Below are positions 16,501 to 24,579 of a DNA stretch of 64,000 nt, piece after piece. A program made the position numbers and the translations under genes. The stretch covers positions 1-64,000 of the forward strand of contig NZ_FPBA01000017.1 in assembly GCF_900116515.1 (NCBI RefSeq), in the 5' to 3' direction. Under the pieces are notes generated by a model. The model ran no database searches, was not told the DNA's origin, and worked only from the letters and a program-made list of their open reading frames with translations. This stretch comes from Geodermatophilus amargosae. Its GTDB lineage: Bacteria > Actinomycetota > Actinomycetes > Mycobacteriales > Geodermatophilaceae. Position 1 is the stretch's first letter. The number at the start of each line of letters is the position of its first letter.

Positions 16501-19000
16501 CGCCGCGGTGGCCGGGGTGCTGGCCACCGACGCCGACCCGGCGCACACGGTGGTGGACCTCTACGTGGACTGGCCCGACCGCCCGGCCGATCCCGACGCG
16601 CTGTCGGAGCACGTGCGCGGCATGCTGTCCGCCGTCCCGGCGCTGGCGGCCGGCCGCCGCGTCACCGTCACCGCGTGCACGCCCGACGGCGAGGTCGAGA
16701 CGCTGACCTTCCGCCCGGACGAGGAGGGCCGGCCGGCCGAGGCCCGGCTGCTGCGCGGCCTGCACCCGCTCACCGCCCGGCGGCTGGACCTGTGGCGGCT
16801 GGAGGCGTTCGACGCCGAGCGGGTGCCCTCGCCGGAGGACACCCACCTGCTGCACGTCACGGCGAAGGACCACCCCAACGACGAGCGGTTCATCGCGCTG
16901 GCCGAGGTGCGCGACCTGACGCCGGTGCGCGACGAGCGGGGCGAGGTGGTGGGCTTCCCGACGATCGAGCGCCAGCTGCTGTCCTGCCTGGACGGCCTGC
17001 GGCGGGCGCAGTCGCTGCGGCGGTCCCGGCGGCCGCTGGAGCACAACCGCATCCACCTCTACGCGTGGCCCTCGATCGAGGTGCCGCTGGCGGAGGTGGC
17101 GGAGTTCGCGCGCACCGCGGCGCCGCTGACCCTCGGCGCGGGCCTCGACCAGGTCGTGCTGCTCGCCCGGCTGCAGGAGGAGGGCGGCGGCCCGCCGCGC
17201 GACGTGGCGCTGCGCTTCGCCAACCGCCCGGGGACCGGGGTGCGCATGGCGGTCACCGACCGGCCGACGACGCCGCTGCGCCCCCTCGACGACTACACGG
17301 AGAAGGTGCTCAGCGCCCGCGCCCGCGGCTACCCCTACCCCTACGAGCTGGCCCCGCTGCTGGCCGGGCCCGGGGGCTCGTTCGTCGAGCACGACCTCGG
17401 CGACGACGGCCGGCTGGTGCCCGTGCAGCGCCCGCCGGGGCAGAACCGGGCGGGCATCGTCGTCGGCCTGGTCACCACCCCGACGCAGCGCTACCCGGAG
17501 GGGATGACCCGGGTCGCGCTCTTCGGCGACCCGACCAAGGCGCTGGGCACCGTCGCCGAGCCCGAGTGCGCGCGGGTGGTCGCCGCCCTCGACCTCGCCG
17601 AGGAGCGGGGGATCCCGGTCGAGTGGTTCGCGCTCTCGTCGGGTGCCCGCATCTCGATGGACAGCGGCACCGAGAACATGGACTGGGTCTCCCGCGCGCT
17701 GCGCCGGATCATCACGTTCACCCAGGCCGGCGGGGAGGTCAACGTCGTCGTCACGGGCATCAACGTCGGCGCGCAGCCGTACTGGAACGCCGAGGCCACG
17801 ATGCTCATGCACACCCGGGGCATCCTGGTGATGACGCCGGACAGCGCGATGGTGCTGACCGGCAAGCACTCCCTCGACTACTCCGGTGGCGTCTCCGCGG
17901 AGGACAACTTCGGCATCGGCGGCCACGACCGGGTCATGGGGCCCAACGGGCAGGCGCAGTACTGGGCGCCCGACCTCACCGGCGCACTGGACGTCCTGGC
18001 CCGGCACTACGACCACACCTACCGCGCGCCGGGCGAGCGCTGGCCGCGGCCGGCCGGGACGTCGGACCCGCGCGACCGCGACGTCCGGTCCTTCCCGCAC
18101 CAGCACCCGGACAGCGAGTTCACCACCGTCGGCGACGTCTTCTCCGCGGAGGTCAATCCCGAGCGGAAGAAGGCCTTCGACATCCGTACGGTGATGCGCG
18201 CGGTGACCGACCAGGACCACCCGGTGCTGGAGCGGTGGGCCGGCATGGCCGACGCCGACACCGCCGTCGTCCTCGACGCCCACCTCGGCGGGCACCCGGT
18301 GTGCCTGCTGGGCGTGGAGTCCCGGCCGATCCCGCGACGCGGCAGCCTGCCGGCCGACGGGCCCGACCAGTGGACGGCGGGCACGCTGTTCCCGCGCTCG
18401 TCGGCGAAGACCGCCCGGGCGATCAACGCCGCCAGCGGCAACCGGCCGCTGGTCGTGCTGGCCAACCTGTCGGGCTTCGACGGGTCACCGGAGTCGCTGC
18501 GCAAGCTGCAGCTGGAGTACGGCGCGGAGATCGGCCGGGCCATCACCAACTTCGACGGCCCGATCGTCTTCTGCGTGGTGTCCCGCTACCACGGCGGTGC
18601 GTTCGTGGTCTTCTCCGGCGCCCTCAACGAGCAGATGGAGGTCCTCGCCGTCGAGGGCTCGTACGCCTCGGTGATCGGCGGCGCCCCGGCGGCGGCCGTC
18701 GTCTTCTCCCGCGAGGTGGACCGGCGGACCGCCGCCGACCCGCGGGTGAAGGAGATCGAGGCCGCCCTCGGCTCGGCCGACGCCGTCGAGCAGGCGCACC
18801 TGCGGGCGCGGCTGGCCGGCGTCCGCAGCGCCGTCCGCTCGGAGAAGCTGGGCGAGGTGGCCGCCGAGTTCGAGGCCGTCCACGACATCGAGCGCGCCCG
18901 CCGAGTGGGCTCGGTGCACGACATCGTGTCCGCCGCCGAGCTGCGGCCCCGCCTCATCACCGCCGTCGAGCGGGGGATGGACCGCGCCGGAGCCACCTGA
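13502..19000 (+). CDS. Single-chain multidomain acyl-CoA carboxylase (BC-BCCP-central-CT)
   Basis: This 1832-residue protein starts at GTG 13502 (VFERIAVVNRGEPALRLVRA) after GAGGAGAGG. Biotin carboxylase spans about 1-450, with the ATP-grasp glycine loop KARSGGGGRG near 161 and EVNTRLQVEHPVTE near 295. The biotinyl carrier segment has ESMKMET with the biotinylated Lys at residue 618. A long middle part (about 690-1220) resembles the non-catalytic central region of eukaryotic acetyl-CoA carboxylase. The fused carboxyltransferase halves fill about 1230-1832 (SGARISMDSGTENMDW, VVTGINVGAQPYWNAEA, VVLANLSGFDGSPESL). It should carboxylate acetyl-CoA or another acyl-CoA using bicarbonate and ATP. 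Most actinobacterial carboxylases have separate alpha and beta subunits, so this layout is notable. Confidence 0.9.
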   Translation: MFERIAVVNRGEPALRLVRAVRELDAEHGTRTRVIALHTEAERRATFVRAADEAVQLAETGGVNPYLDHTELGRALRVSRADAAWVGWGFVAEDPAFAELCAGLGVTFVGPPPEAMRLLGAKIEAKVLAEKVGVPVAAWSRGPVEDPEDGRRHAEVIGYPLIVKARSGGGGRGIRVVRSPGELEEALERTRGEALRSFGDPVVFMERLVEGGRHVEVQVIADQHGTVWAPGVRDCSVQRRNQKVIEESSSPALDPEQDAALRESAIALVRAAGYVGAGTVEFLYQPQERLTTFLEVNTRLQVEHPVTEATTGLDLVKLQLHVAAGGRLEGDPPPATGHAVEARLTAEDAEQGFAPAPGRVELLRLPTGPGIRVDTGLGVGDVVPPQYDSMIAKVIAWGRDRPEALARLSCALRETTVVLRGGTTTKSFLLDLLERPEVVEGTADTGWLDRAGAIGGDRADATAWVALVQVAVDLAAAEEAGERLAFLVSARGGRPRAPHEVGRTVELGMRGQVHRLTVATVGRDRYRVGLDGRVVDVEVDRLGPLETRLTAAGRRYAVVGVEAPGSTLVEVDGATHRVGRDVGGVVRAPAPAVVVAVRAQPGDEVEAGQPVVVLESMKMETAVRAPFAGRVREVRAVVNSQVDAGAPLLLLDRTGGDAEESVGERVTLPGGDEEPDGDPRARALSLLAELRALVTGYDVDAGHARRLVTDHAAARAELPADDAQLLSAELDVLVTFADLAELSRNRPASEEEEADTQVHSPREHFHSYLHSLDVEREGLPETFRARLRRALAHYGVQDLEPGPALEEAVHRVFLAQQRTAEQLPAVSALLDRWLTADLPTGGPLRAAVAEVLDRLVLATQLRYPAVGDLARAVRFRHFEEPVVRAARQEVVDRAARLLQELDEAGARGDASESIGRMEALVASPEPLVRLLTQRFDRPTSVPDPVLEVLTRRYYRSRSLEDVRPTLLDGDTCVTAEYALGADRLHLLALMTRAARLPQALAAVAGVLATDADPAHTVVDLYVDWPDRPADPDALSEHVRGMLSAVPALAAGRRVTVTACTPDGEVETLTFRPDEEGRPAEARLLRGLHPLTARRLDLWRLEAFDAERVPSPEDTHLLHVTAKDHPNDERFIALAEVRDLTPVRDERGEVVGFPTIERQLLSCLDGLRRAQSLRRSRRPLEHNRIHLYAWPSIEVPLAEVAEFARTAAPLTLGAGLDQVVLLARLQEEGGGPPRDVALRFANRPGTGVRMAVTDRPTTPLRPLDDYTEKVLSARARGYPYPYELAPLLAGPGGSFVEHDLGDDGRLVPVQRPPGQNRAGIVVGLVTTPTQRYPEGMTRVALFGDPTKALGTVAEPECARVVAALDLAEERGIPVEWFALSSGARISMDSGTENMDWVSRALRRIITFTQAGGEVNVVVTGINVGAQPYWNAEATMLMHTRGILVMTPDSAMVLTGKHSLDYSGGVSAEDNFGIGGHDRVMGPNGQAQYWAPDLTGALDVLARHYDHTYRAPGERWPRPAGTSDPRDRDVRSFPHQHPDSEFTTVGDVFSAEVNPERKKAFDIRTVMRAVTDQDHPVLERWAGMADADTAVVLDAHLGGHPVCLLGVESRPIPRRGSLPADGPDQWTAGTLFPRSSAKTARAINAASGNRPLVVLANLSGFDGSPESLRKLQLEYGAEIGRAITNFDGPIVFCVVSRYHGGAFVVFSGALNEQMEVLAVEGSYASVIGGAPAAAVVFSREVDRRTAADPRVKEIEAALGSADAVEQAHLRARLAGVRSAVRSEKLGEVAAEFEAVHDIERARRVGSVHDIVSAAELRPRLITAVERGMDRAGAT

Positions 19001-19023
19001 CCGACCCGACTGGAGGACCGCCC

Positions 19024-20973
19024 GTGAACGCCTTCGTCCTGAACCGGCACGGCCGCATGGTGTTCCCTTCGAACATCATGCCCGAGCTCGACTTCTCCAC
19101 CCTGGAGACGCTCGAGCAACTCGACAGCGTCATCCGCCGGGACTTCGAGACCAAGGCGCCCAGCGGCACCGAGATCCTCGACAAGGTGCGCACCGGCTCC
19201 TACGCCACCCGCTACGACCTCATGCGCGACCTGGCGCTGAACCTGTTCTGGGCCAACCGCTTCTCGATCACCATGTACGACAAGCGGCCGACCCGCTGGG
19301 GCGACGTCCCCCGGTCCCGCGGTGACGTGTTCCTGCCGGTGCTCGAGCCCTGGGAGGACGGCGAGGCCAAGGTCAGCGGCGTCCAGCAGGCCTACCCGCA
19401 GCTGCCGGCGCGGTGGAACGAGGGCTGCGAGGACCGCATCTTCGACGTCCTGTTCGACGTCTTCGCCAACCGGCGGCACCACGCGTCGACCCTGCCGGCG
19501 CTCAAGCCGACCGTCGCGGAGTTCCTGGAGCAGCCGGGCAACCTCACCTTCCGGCTGCTGGACTACGACCCGGACTACCCGGTCTACGACTACACCGACA
19601 TCCTCGACGTCTCCGAGGACGTGCCGGAGCTCGAGGCGCTGCACCGCTGGGCGATGGTGCTGCACAACCAGTACCCCTGGGAGCGGTCGAGGGTGGAGCT
19701 GGCCGAGGCCGGCGACCTCAGGGACGACGACCACGTCGTCGCGTTCCACCCACGGGACAGGGAGGTGCGGGCCTTCCTGCGCCGGCTGCACGCGGGTGCC
19801 CGGAACCGGCACGCACCCGCGCCGCGGGAGTCCCGGCCGCCGGTCCGGCCGTACCCGGAGCTCGACGTGCGCCGCCGCTTCTCGGTGCTGCCGCGGATCG
19901 AGGCGCTGGCCGCGGTGCACGGCGACCAGGTGTGCGGCAACGAGGACCTGATCCGCAACACCGCCTACAACTGGTCGCCGATGAGCGCCGAGGAGATCGC
20001 GGCCAAGACCGGCATCGAGCAGCGCGAGTACAGCTCCCTCCCGCTGGAGGAGCTCGCCCTGCAGGCCGCCGAGGCGGCGCTGGAGAAGTCCGGTCGGCGA
20101 CCGGAGGAGATCGGCGCCGTCCTGGTCTGCACCTGCACCAGCTCCCGGCTCATCCCGTCGCTGGCCACCTACCTCTGCGGCCAACTCGGGATGCACCAGG
20201 TCTACGCCGCTTACGACGTCATCGCCGCCTGCGCCGGCATGCCCTACGGCGTCGCGGACGCCGTGCGGATGCTGCAGGAGGTCGAGCGGCCGGTCCTCGT
20301 GGTCTGCGTCGAGAAGTTCTCGGACAAGATCGGCAACGTCCGCACCTCGCGGATGATCTTCGGGGACGGCGCGGCGGCGCTGGTCATCGGCCCGGCGCCC
20401 GAGGGCGCCGACAGCGACATCGACTACATGAAGACCTACGCCAGCGGCCCGGCCAGCGAGGTCAACTCGATCCTCTGGCCCAACCCCGAGTTCGACAACA
20501 ACATCACGGTGTTCGGCCCGCAGGTGAAGGCGCTGGCCGGCCGCTACCTCGCCCAGATGATCGACGAGCTCGGGGCACTGCCCGCACCGGGCGGCCGGGA
20601 CGGGTCGCTCATGGACGCGATCGACCTGATCGTGCCGCACCAGGCGAACAAGACGATGGTGATCCAGCTGGCCGAACGAGCGGGGCTGACCGCCGACCAG
20701 CTGTACTTCAACATCGAGAAGGTCGGCAACACCTCCTCGGCGAGCATCCCGCTGGCCATCCACGACGCCGTGCGCGACGGCGTGATCACCGAGCCGGTGC
20801 GGGTCTTCGCGCCGGGCTTCGGCGCGGGCGCCGTCGCCGGGTACGCGGTGATGCGCGTCGACCCGGCGGTGGTGGCCGTGTCGACGTCGTCGGCGCCGGC
20901 CCCGTCCGACGGTGCGGCCTCCGTACGGGCGACGACGTCGGCGTCCGAGGACGTGCGCGAGGCGTTCGGCTGA
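19024..20973 (+). CDS. KAS III (FabH-like) ketosynthase with a long N-terminal extension
   Basis: This 649-residue protein starts at GTG 19024 behind GGAGGA. From about residue 285 it is a thiolase-fold KAS III: NEDLIRNTAYNWSPMSAEEI, KTGIEQREYSS, the nucleophile in AACAGMPYG (Cys403), VPHQANKTM (His539) and VGNTSSASIP (Asn569). The Cys-His-Asn triad is therefore complete. KAS III enzymes condense an acyl-CoA with malonyl-ACP or malonyl-CoA. Residues 1 to about 280 (YDLMRDLALNLFWANRFSIT, PARWNEGCEDRIFDVLFDVF and so on) match nothing I know. The last 35 residues are a low-complexity Ser/Ala tail. The upstream carboxylase could supply malonyl-CoA directly. Confidence 0.88.
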   Translation: MNAFVLNRHGRMVFPSNIMPELDFSTLETLEQLDSVIRRDFETKAPSGTEILDKVRTGSYATRYDLMRDLALNLFWANRFSITMYDKRPTRWGDVPRSRGDVFLPVLEPWEDGEAKVSGVQQAYPQLPARWNEGCEDRIFDVLFDVFANRRHHASTLPALKPTVAEFLEQPGNLTFRLLDYDPDYPVYDYTDILDVSEDVPELEALHRWAMVLHNQYPWERSRVELAEAGDLRDDDHVVAFHPRDREVRAFLRRLHAGARNRHAPAPRESRPPVRPYPELDVRRRFSVLPRIEALAAVHGDQVCGNEDLIRNTAYNWSPMSAEEIAAKTGIEQREYSSLPLEELALQAAEAALEKSGRRPEEIGAVLVCTCTSSRLIPSLATYLCGQLGMHQVYAAYDVIAACAGMPYGVADAVRMLQEVERPVLVVCVEKFSDKIGNVRTSRMIFGDGAAALVIGPAPEGADSDIDYMKTYASGPASEVNSILWPNPEFDNNITVFGPQVKALAGRYLAQMIDELGALPAPGGRDGSLMDAIDLIVPHQANKTMVIQLAERAGLTADQLYFNIEKVGNTSSASIPLAIHDAVRDGVITEPVRVFAPGFGAGAVAGYAVMRVDPAVVAVSTSSAPAPSDGAASVRATTSASEDVREAFG

Positions 20974-20991
20974 CTCGAGGAGCACGCGTCG

Positions 20992-21008
20992 GGCGTCACG
21001 GGGACGCC
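20992..21008. terminator. Weak hairpin between convergent genes
   Basis: GGCGTC and GACGCC pair across a 5-base loop in the 79-bp gap between the ketosynthase stop and the end of the PaaX-like gene. The stem is short and has no U tract, so this is only a candidate. Confidence 0.3.
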
Positions 21009-21052
21009 GAGGTTCCACCCGCGCTGACCGAGGGTGGGCAGGCGGGACCGCG

Positions 21053-21925
21053 TCAGCCGAGCACGGTCCGCCCGAGCTCGAGGTCCAGCCGGCGGTGGGC
21101 GGCCGGGAGCAGCGACTCGTAGCACCGGCGGTAGACCGCTGCACTCTGGGCGGCCGGCCAGTCCGGGGACAGGAACCGGGCCGGCAGCCCGGGGTCGGAC
21201 CGCAGGAGCCGCAGCCAGTCCGCCCCCAGGAGGGTCACCTGTGCCAGCGGGTCCTGACCCGGGGGCTCGGACCACCAGGTCCGGATGAAGCGTTCGTGGC
21301 TCTCCCGGATCCGGTCGACCGGCCAGGCCCGCCGGATGAGCTGGTCCACCCGGACCCCGGGCGACGGCGAGGCGGCGAACCACTCGGCCAGGCCGGCGAC
21401 CTCGGCCAGCCCGGCATCGGCGAGGACCGCCCCGACGTCGACCGTGCCCGGTGCGATCCAGAGCCCGTCCCGCAGTCCGCCGAAGCCCGCCCAGGTGAGC
21501 GTCGCCCGCACCCTGTGCCGCAGGTCGCGCCGGCTCTCCGGCACCGAGTAGCTCAGGAGCGTCCACTGCCCGTCGGGGTGCTCGAACGGCGCGGAGGCGG
21601 TGACCCGGTCGGCGGCCTTCCGCACGAGGGCGTCCGTCTCCGGGGTGAGCCGGTAGTGCGCGGTGCGGCCGACCTGGCTCCGCTCGAGCAGTCCCTTGCG
21701 CGTCATCCGTGCCAGCGTGGCGCGGGCGGCGGCCTCTGCGACACCCAGCTCCCCGAGCAGTCGGAGGAACACCGACGTGGGGATCGGCGAGCGGTCCCGG
21801 CCGCGGACGACGCCACCGAAGAAGCTGAACAGCAGCGACTGCGGCCGATGAGCGTTCGGTTGTGCCGCCTGTGCCGCATCGCCCCCGCCGGCTTCCTCGA
21901 ACTCCTCCAGCGCCTCAGCGCTCAT
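21053..21925 (-). CDS. PaaX-family transcriptional repressor
   Basis: This 290-residue protein has an N-terminal winged helix (RPQSLLFSFFGGVV, IPTSVFLRLLGELGV, RATLARMTRKGLLERSQVGR) followed by the PaaX middle and C-terminal domains (PDGQWTLLSYSVPESRRDLR, RFIRTWWSEPPGQDPLAQ). PaaX-type repressors usually sense aryl- or acyl-CoA thioesters and derepress catabolic operons. It is divergent from the Liv transporter and CoA-ligase operon, with a palindrome in the shared 183-bp control region. It is thus a likely substrate-CoA sensor for that operon. Confidence 0.9.
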   Translation of the reverse strand: MSAEALEEFEEAGGGDAAQAAQPNAHRPQSLLFSFFGGVVRGRDRSPIPTSVFLRLLGELGVAEAAARATLARMTRKGLLERSQVGRTAHYRLTPETDALVRKAADRVTASAPFEHPDGQWTLLSYSVPESRRDLRHRVRATLTWAGFGGLRDGLWIAPGTVDVGAVLADAGLAEVAGLAEWFAASPSPGVRVDQLIRRAWPVDRIRESHERFIRTWWSEPPGQDPLAQVTLLGADWLRLLRSDPGLPARFLSPDWPAAQSAAVYRRCYESLLPAAHRRLDLELGRTVLG

Positions 21926-21991
21926 CCCGTCCCCCTCCTCGAGACCCCGTCGCCTCGATCCGACGCGCCCTACAGACGTTAGACGGACAGT

Positions 21992-22003
21992 TGACGTACG
22001 TCA
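21992..22003. promoter_or_regulatory. Candidate PaaX operator (12-bp palindrome)
   Basis: TGACGTACGTCA is a perfect palindrome in the region between the divergent PaaX gene and the transporter operon. An overlapping TTGACG could act as a -35 box toward the transporter. Position and symmetry support an operator; the family's binding site in this lineage is not known to me. Confidence 0.5.
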
Positions 22004-22108
22004 CGAAGACTTCTACTTTCTGTGTGACCCGCAGCACGATGACCTCCCGGCGTCCGTGCCGACGCAGGGACCGCGACATCCACACGAACACCCGGCGGAA
22101 GGCCTCTC

Positions 22109-23692
22109 GTGCCCGATCCCCTCCTCACCGTGGACGACCTCACCGTCGCCTACGACGGCGCCGTCCAGGCGCTGCGCGGGGTCTCCCTGCGCGTCGATGC
22201 CGGGTCCGTGGTGGCCGTCCTCGGCAGCAACGGCGCCGGCAAGACGACCCTGCTGCGGGCGGTGTCCCGATCCCTCGGCACGGTCGGTGGCGCGGTCACC
22301 GGCGGCACCATCCGCTTCGGCGGTCAGGACCTCGCCCGCCGGGATGCCTCCTGGGCGGTGCGGGCCGGGCTGGTCCAGGTGCCCGAGGGCCGGCGCATCT
22401 TCCGCGACCTCACCGTCGAGGAGAACCTGCGCGCCGGCGGCTACACCGCCCGCGACGCACGCGCCCGCGCGGAGGCCACCGACCGGGTCTTCGACCTCTT
22501 CCCCATCCTCGCGGAGCGCCGGCACCAGCGCGGGGGCCTCCTCTCGGGTGGGCAGCAGCAGATGCTCGCGATGGGGCGGGGGCTCATGACCTCGCCCAAG
22601 CTGCTCCTGCTCGACGAGCCGTCGCTGGGGCTGGCTCCGCAGCTGGTCGAGCAGATCGGCGACATCATCGAGCAGATCCACGCGCAGGGGACGTCGGTGC
22701 TGCTCATCGAGCAGAACGCGTCGATGGGGCTGCGGGTGGCGGACCGGGCGTACGTGCTCGAGGTGGGGACCATCACCGCCTCGGGGACCGCCGCGGAGCT
22801 CGCGAGCACCGACGACATCCGCGACCGCTACCTCGGCGTGGGCACCTCCTCCCCCACCCGGACGACGCACGAGGACGAGCCGGTGGACGTCCCGGTGCAC
22901 CTCCGGCGCTCGTCGACGGCCACCGCACAGGAACTGCGGGTCGAGGACCTCACCGTCAGGTTCGGCGGCATCACCGCGCTCTCCGAGGTCTCCTTCACCG
23001 TCGCGGCCGGGACGATCCACGCGCTCATCGGCCCCAACGGCGCGGGGAAGTCGACGTGCATCAACGTCCTCGGTGGTGCCTACCGCGCCACCAGCGGCAC
23101 CGTGCACTACGGCGACGCGACGGTCAGCGCACTGCCGTCCCACCGGATCGCCGACCTCGGTGTCGCCCGCACCTTCCAGAACATCTCCCTGTCACTGGAG
23201 GCCACGGTCGAGGACAACCTCCTCGTCGGCCGGCACCGCGTGATGCGCACCGGCACGGCCGCGCAGGCCCTGCGGCTCCCGAACGCGCGCAAGGAGGAGC
23301 GCACCGAGCGTGAGGCCGTGCGCCGCATCGCCGTCCTGCTCGGCATCGACGCCGTCCTCGACCGGGCGGTGCACACGCTCTCCTACGGGGACCGCAAGCG
23401 GGTGGAGATGGGTCGCGCACTGGCGGCCGAACCGACCCTGCTGCTGCTCGACGAGCCGGTCGCGGGCATGACCCACGGGGAGTCCGTCGTCATGGCCGAC
23501 GCCATCCGCGCCGTCCAGCAGGAGCTCGGGCTGTCGGTCCTGCTGGTAGAGCACGACATGCCCTTCGTCATGGGGCTGGCCGAGCGGATCACCGTCCTCG
23601 ACTTCGGCAAGCGCATCGCAGAAGGCTCCCCTCAGGACGTGCAGCGGGACCCCGAGGTCCTGCGCGCCTACCTCGGAACGGCGGCGGCATGA
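22109..23692 (+). CDS. Fused LivF-LivG ATPase of a branched-chain-amino-acid-type ABC importer
   Basis: Two ABC ATPases lie in one 527-residue chain. The first (about 1-240) is LivF-like: Walker A GSNGAGKT, LVQVPEGRRIFRDLTVEENL, signature LSGGQQQM and Walker B LLLLDEPSLGL. After a linker of about 35 residues, the second (about 275-527) is LivG-like: GPNGAGKS near 308, RTFQNISL, signature LSYGDRKRVEMGRAL and LLLLDEPVAGM. Normally these are two genes. It energises the LivH/LivM channel downstream, overlapping livH by 4 bases. The start is GTG 22109. HAAT-family importers take up many carboxylates besides amino acids; catabolic context points to an aromatic or alicyclic acid. Confidence 0.92.
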   Translation: MPDPLLTVDDLTVAYDGAVQALRGVSLRVDAGSVVAVLGSNGAGKTTLLRAVSRSLGTVGGAVTGGTIRFGGQDLARRDASWAVRAGLVQVPEGRRIFRDLTVEENLRAGGYTARDARARAEATDRVFDLFPILAERRHQRGGLLSGGQQQMLAMGRGLMTSPKLLLLDEPSLGLAPQLVEQIGDIIEQIHAQGTSVLLIEQNASMGLRVADRAYVLEVGTITASGTAAELASTDDIRDRYLGVGTSSPTRTTHEDEPVDVPVHLRRSSTATAQELRVEDLTVRFGGITALSEVSFTVAAGTIHALIGPNGAGKSTCINVLGGAYRATSGTVHYGDATVSALPSHRIADLGVARTFQNISLSLEATVEDNLLVGRHRVMRTGTAAQALRLPNARKEERTEREAVRRIAVLLGIDAVLDRAVHTLSYGDRKRVEMGRALAAEPTLLLLDEPVAGMTHGESVVMADAIRAVQQELGLSVLLVEHDMPFVMGLAERITVLDFGKRIAEGSPQDVQRDPEVLRAYLGTAAA

Positions 23693-24579
23693 CCTACCTC
23701 CTCACCCAGCTGGCCAACGGCCTGTCCTACGGCCTGATCCTCGGCCTCATCGCGGTCGGCTTCGTCATCGTGTTCACCTCGACCGGGGTGCTGAACTTCG
23801 CCCACGGCTCGGTGCTGCTGGCCGGCGCCTACCTCGTCGCCGTCCTGCACGACCCGATCGGCTTCTGGGCCGCGGCCGTCGTCGGGATCGCGGGTGCCGC
23901 CCTGCTGGCGGTGCTCATCAACGCCGTCCTGGTGCGCAACCTGGCCGAGGCGAACCCCGGCACCGCGGCGATCCTCATGCTCGGCGTGGACATCCTGCTG
24001 CTCACCGAGCTGACCCGTCGCATCGGCAACCGGGTGCTGACCATCGGTTCACCCTGGGGTGCCGACGTCTTCTCGTTCGGGGGGATCACCCTCCCGATGA
24101 GCCGGGTGATCGCCGCCGGCCTCGCCATCGTGGTCTTCGCGCTGCTGTGGTTCCTCTTCGCCCGCACCGGCACCGGGATCGCGATGCGGGCGGCGGCCGC
24201 CGACGGCGACACCGCGTCCCTGATGGGGATCCGGCTGTCCCGGACCGGCGCCGCCGGCTGGGCACTGGCCGGTGCGCTGGCAGCGATCGCCGGCATCTTC
24301 CTCGCGTCCTTCCCCGCCCCCGGGGTGGCGCCGACGCTGGCGATCAGCGCCTTCGCCGCGATCCCGGCCTGGGTGCTGGGCGGCTTCGACTCCGTCGTCG
24401 GCGCGATCGTGGGGGGCCTGATCATCGGCGTCGTCACCGCACTGGCCGTCGGCTACGAGAGCGAGCTGCACTTCCTCGGCCGCGGCCTCGGTGAGGTCGT
24501 CCCCTACGCCGTGATGATCCTCGTCCTGCTCGTGCGGCCCTCCGGGCTCTTCGGCCGCAAGGAGGCCGTCCGTGTCTGA
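23689..24579 (+). CDS. LivH-type ABC permease
   Basis: This 296-residue membrane protein has about eight hydrophobic helices and starts in the ATGA overlap with the ATPase gene. LANGLSYGLILGLIAVGFVI and GVLNFAHGSVLLAGAYL are typical LivH sequences, as is the EAA-like cytoplasmic loop RAAAADGDTASLMGIRLSR. It forms the transmembrane heterodimer with the LivM-type protein encoded next. The substrate is inferred only from the operon. Confidence 0.92.
   Translation: MTYLLTQLANGLSYGLILGLIAVGFVIVFTSTGVLNFAHGSVLLAGAYLVAVLHDPIGFWAAAVVGIAGAALLAVLINAVLVRNLAEANPGTAAILMLGVDILLLTELTRRIGNRVLTIGSPWGADVFSFGGITLPMSRVIAAGLAIVVFALLWFLFARTGTGIAMRAAAADGDTASLMGIRLSRTGAAGWALAGALAAIAGIFLASFPAPGVAPTLAISAFAAIPAWVLGGFDSVVGAIVGGLIIGVVTALAVGYESELHFLGRGLGEVVPYAVMILVLLVRPSGLFGRKEAVRV

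Noticed and set aside
13274..18295. Very long open frame (1673 codons) antisense to the carboxylase
   Set aside because: High-GC DNA leaves antisense frames open. Its translation is Arg/Gly/His/Val-rich with no domains, while the sense strand encodes clear carboxylase motifs throughout.
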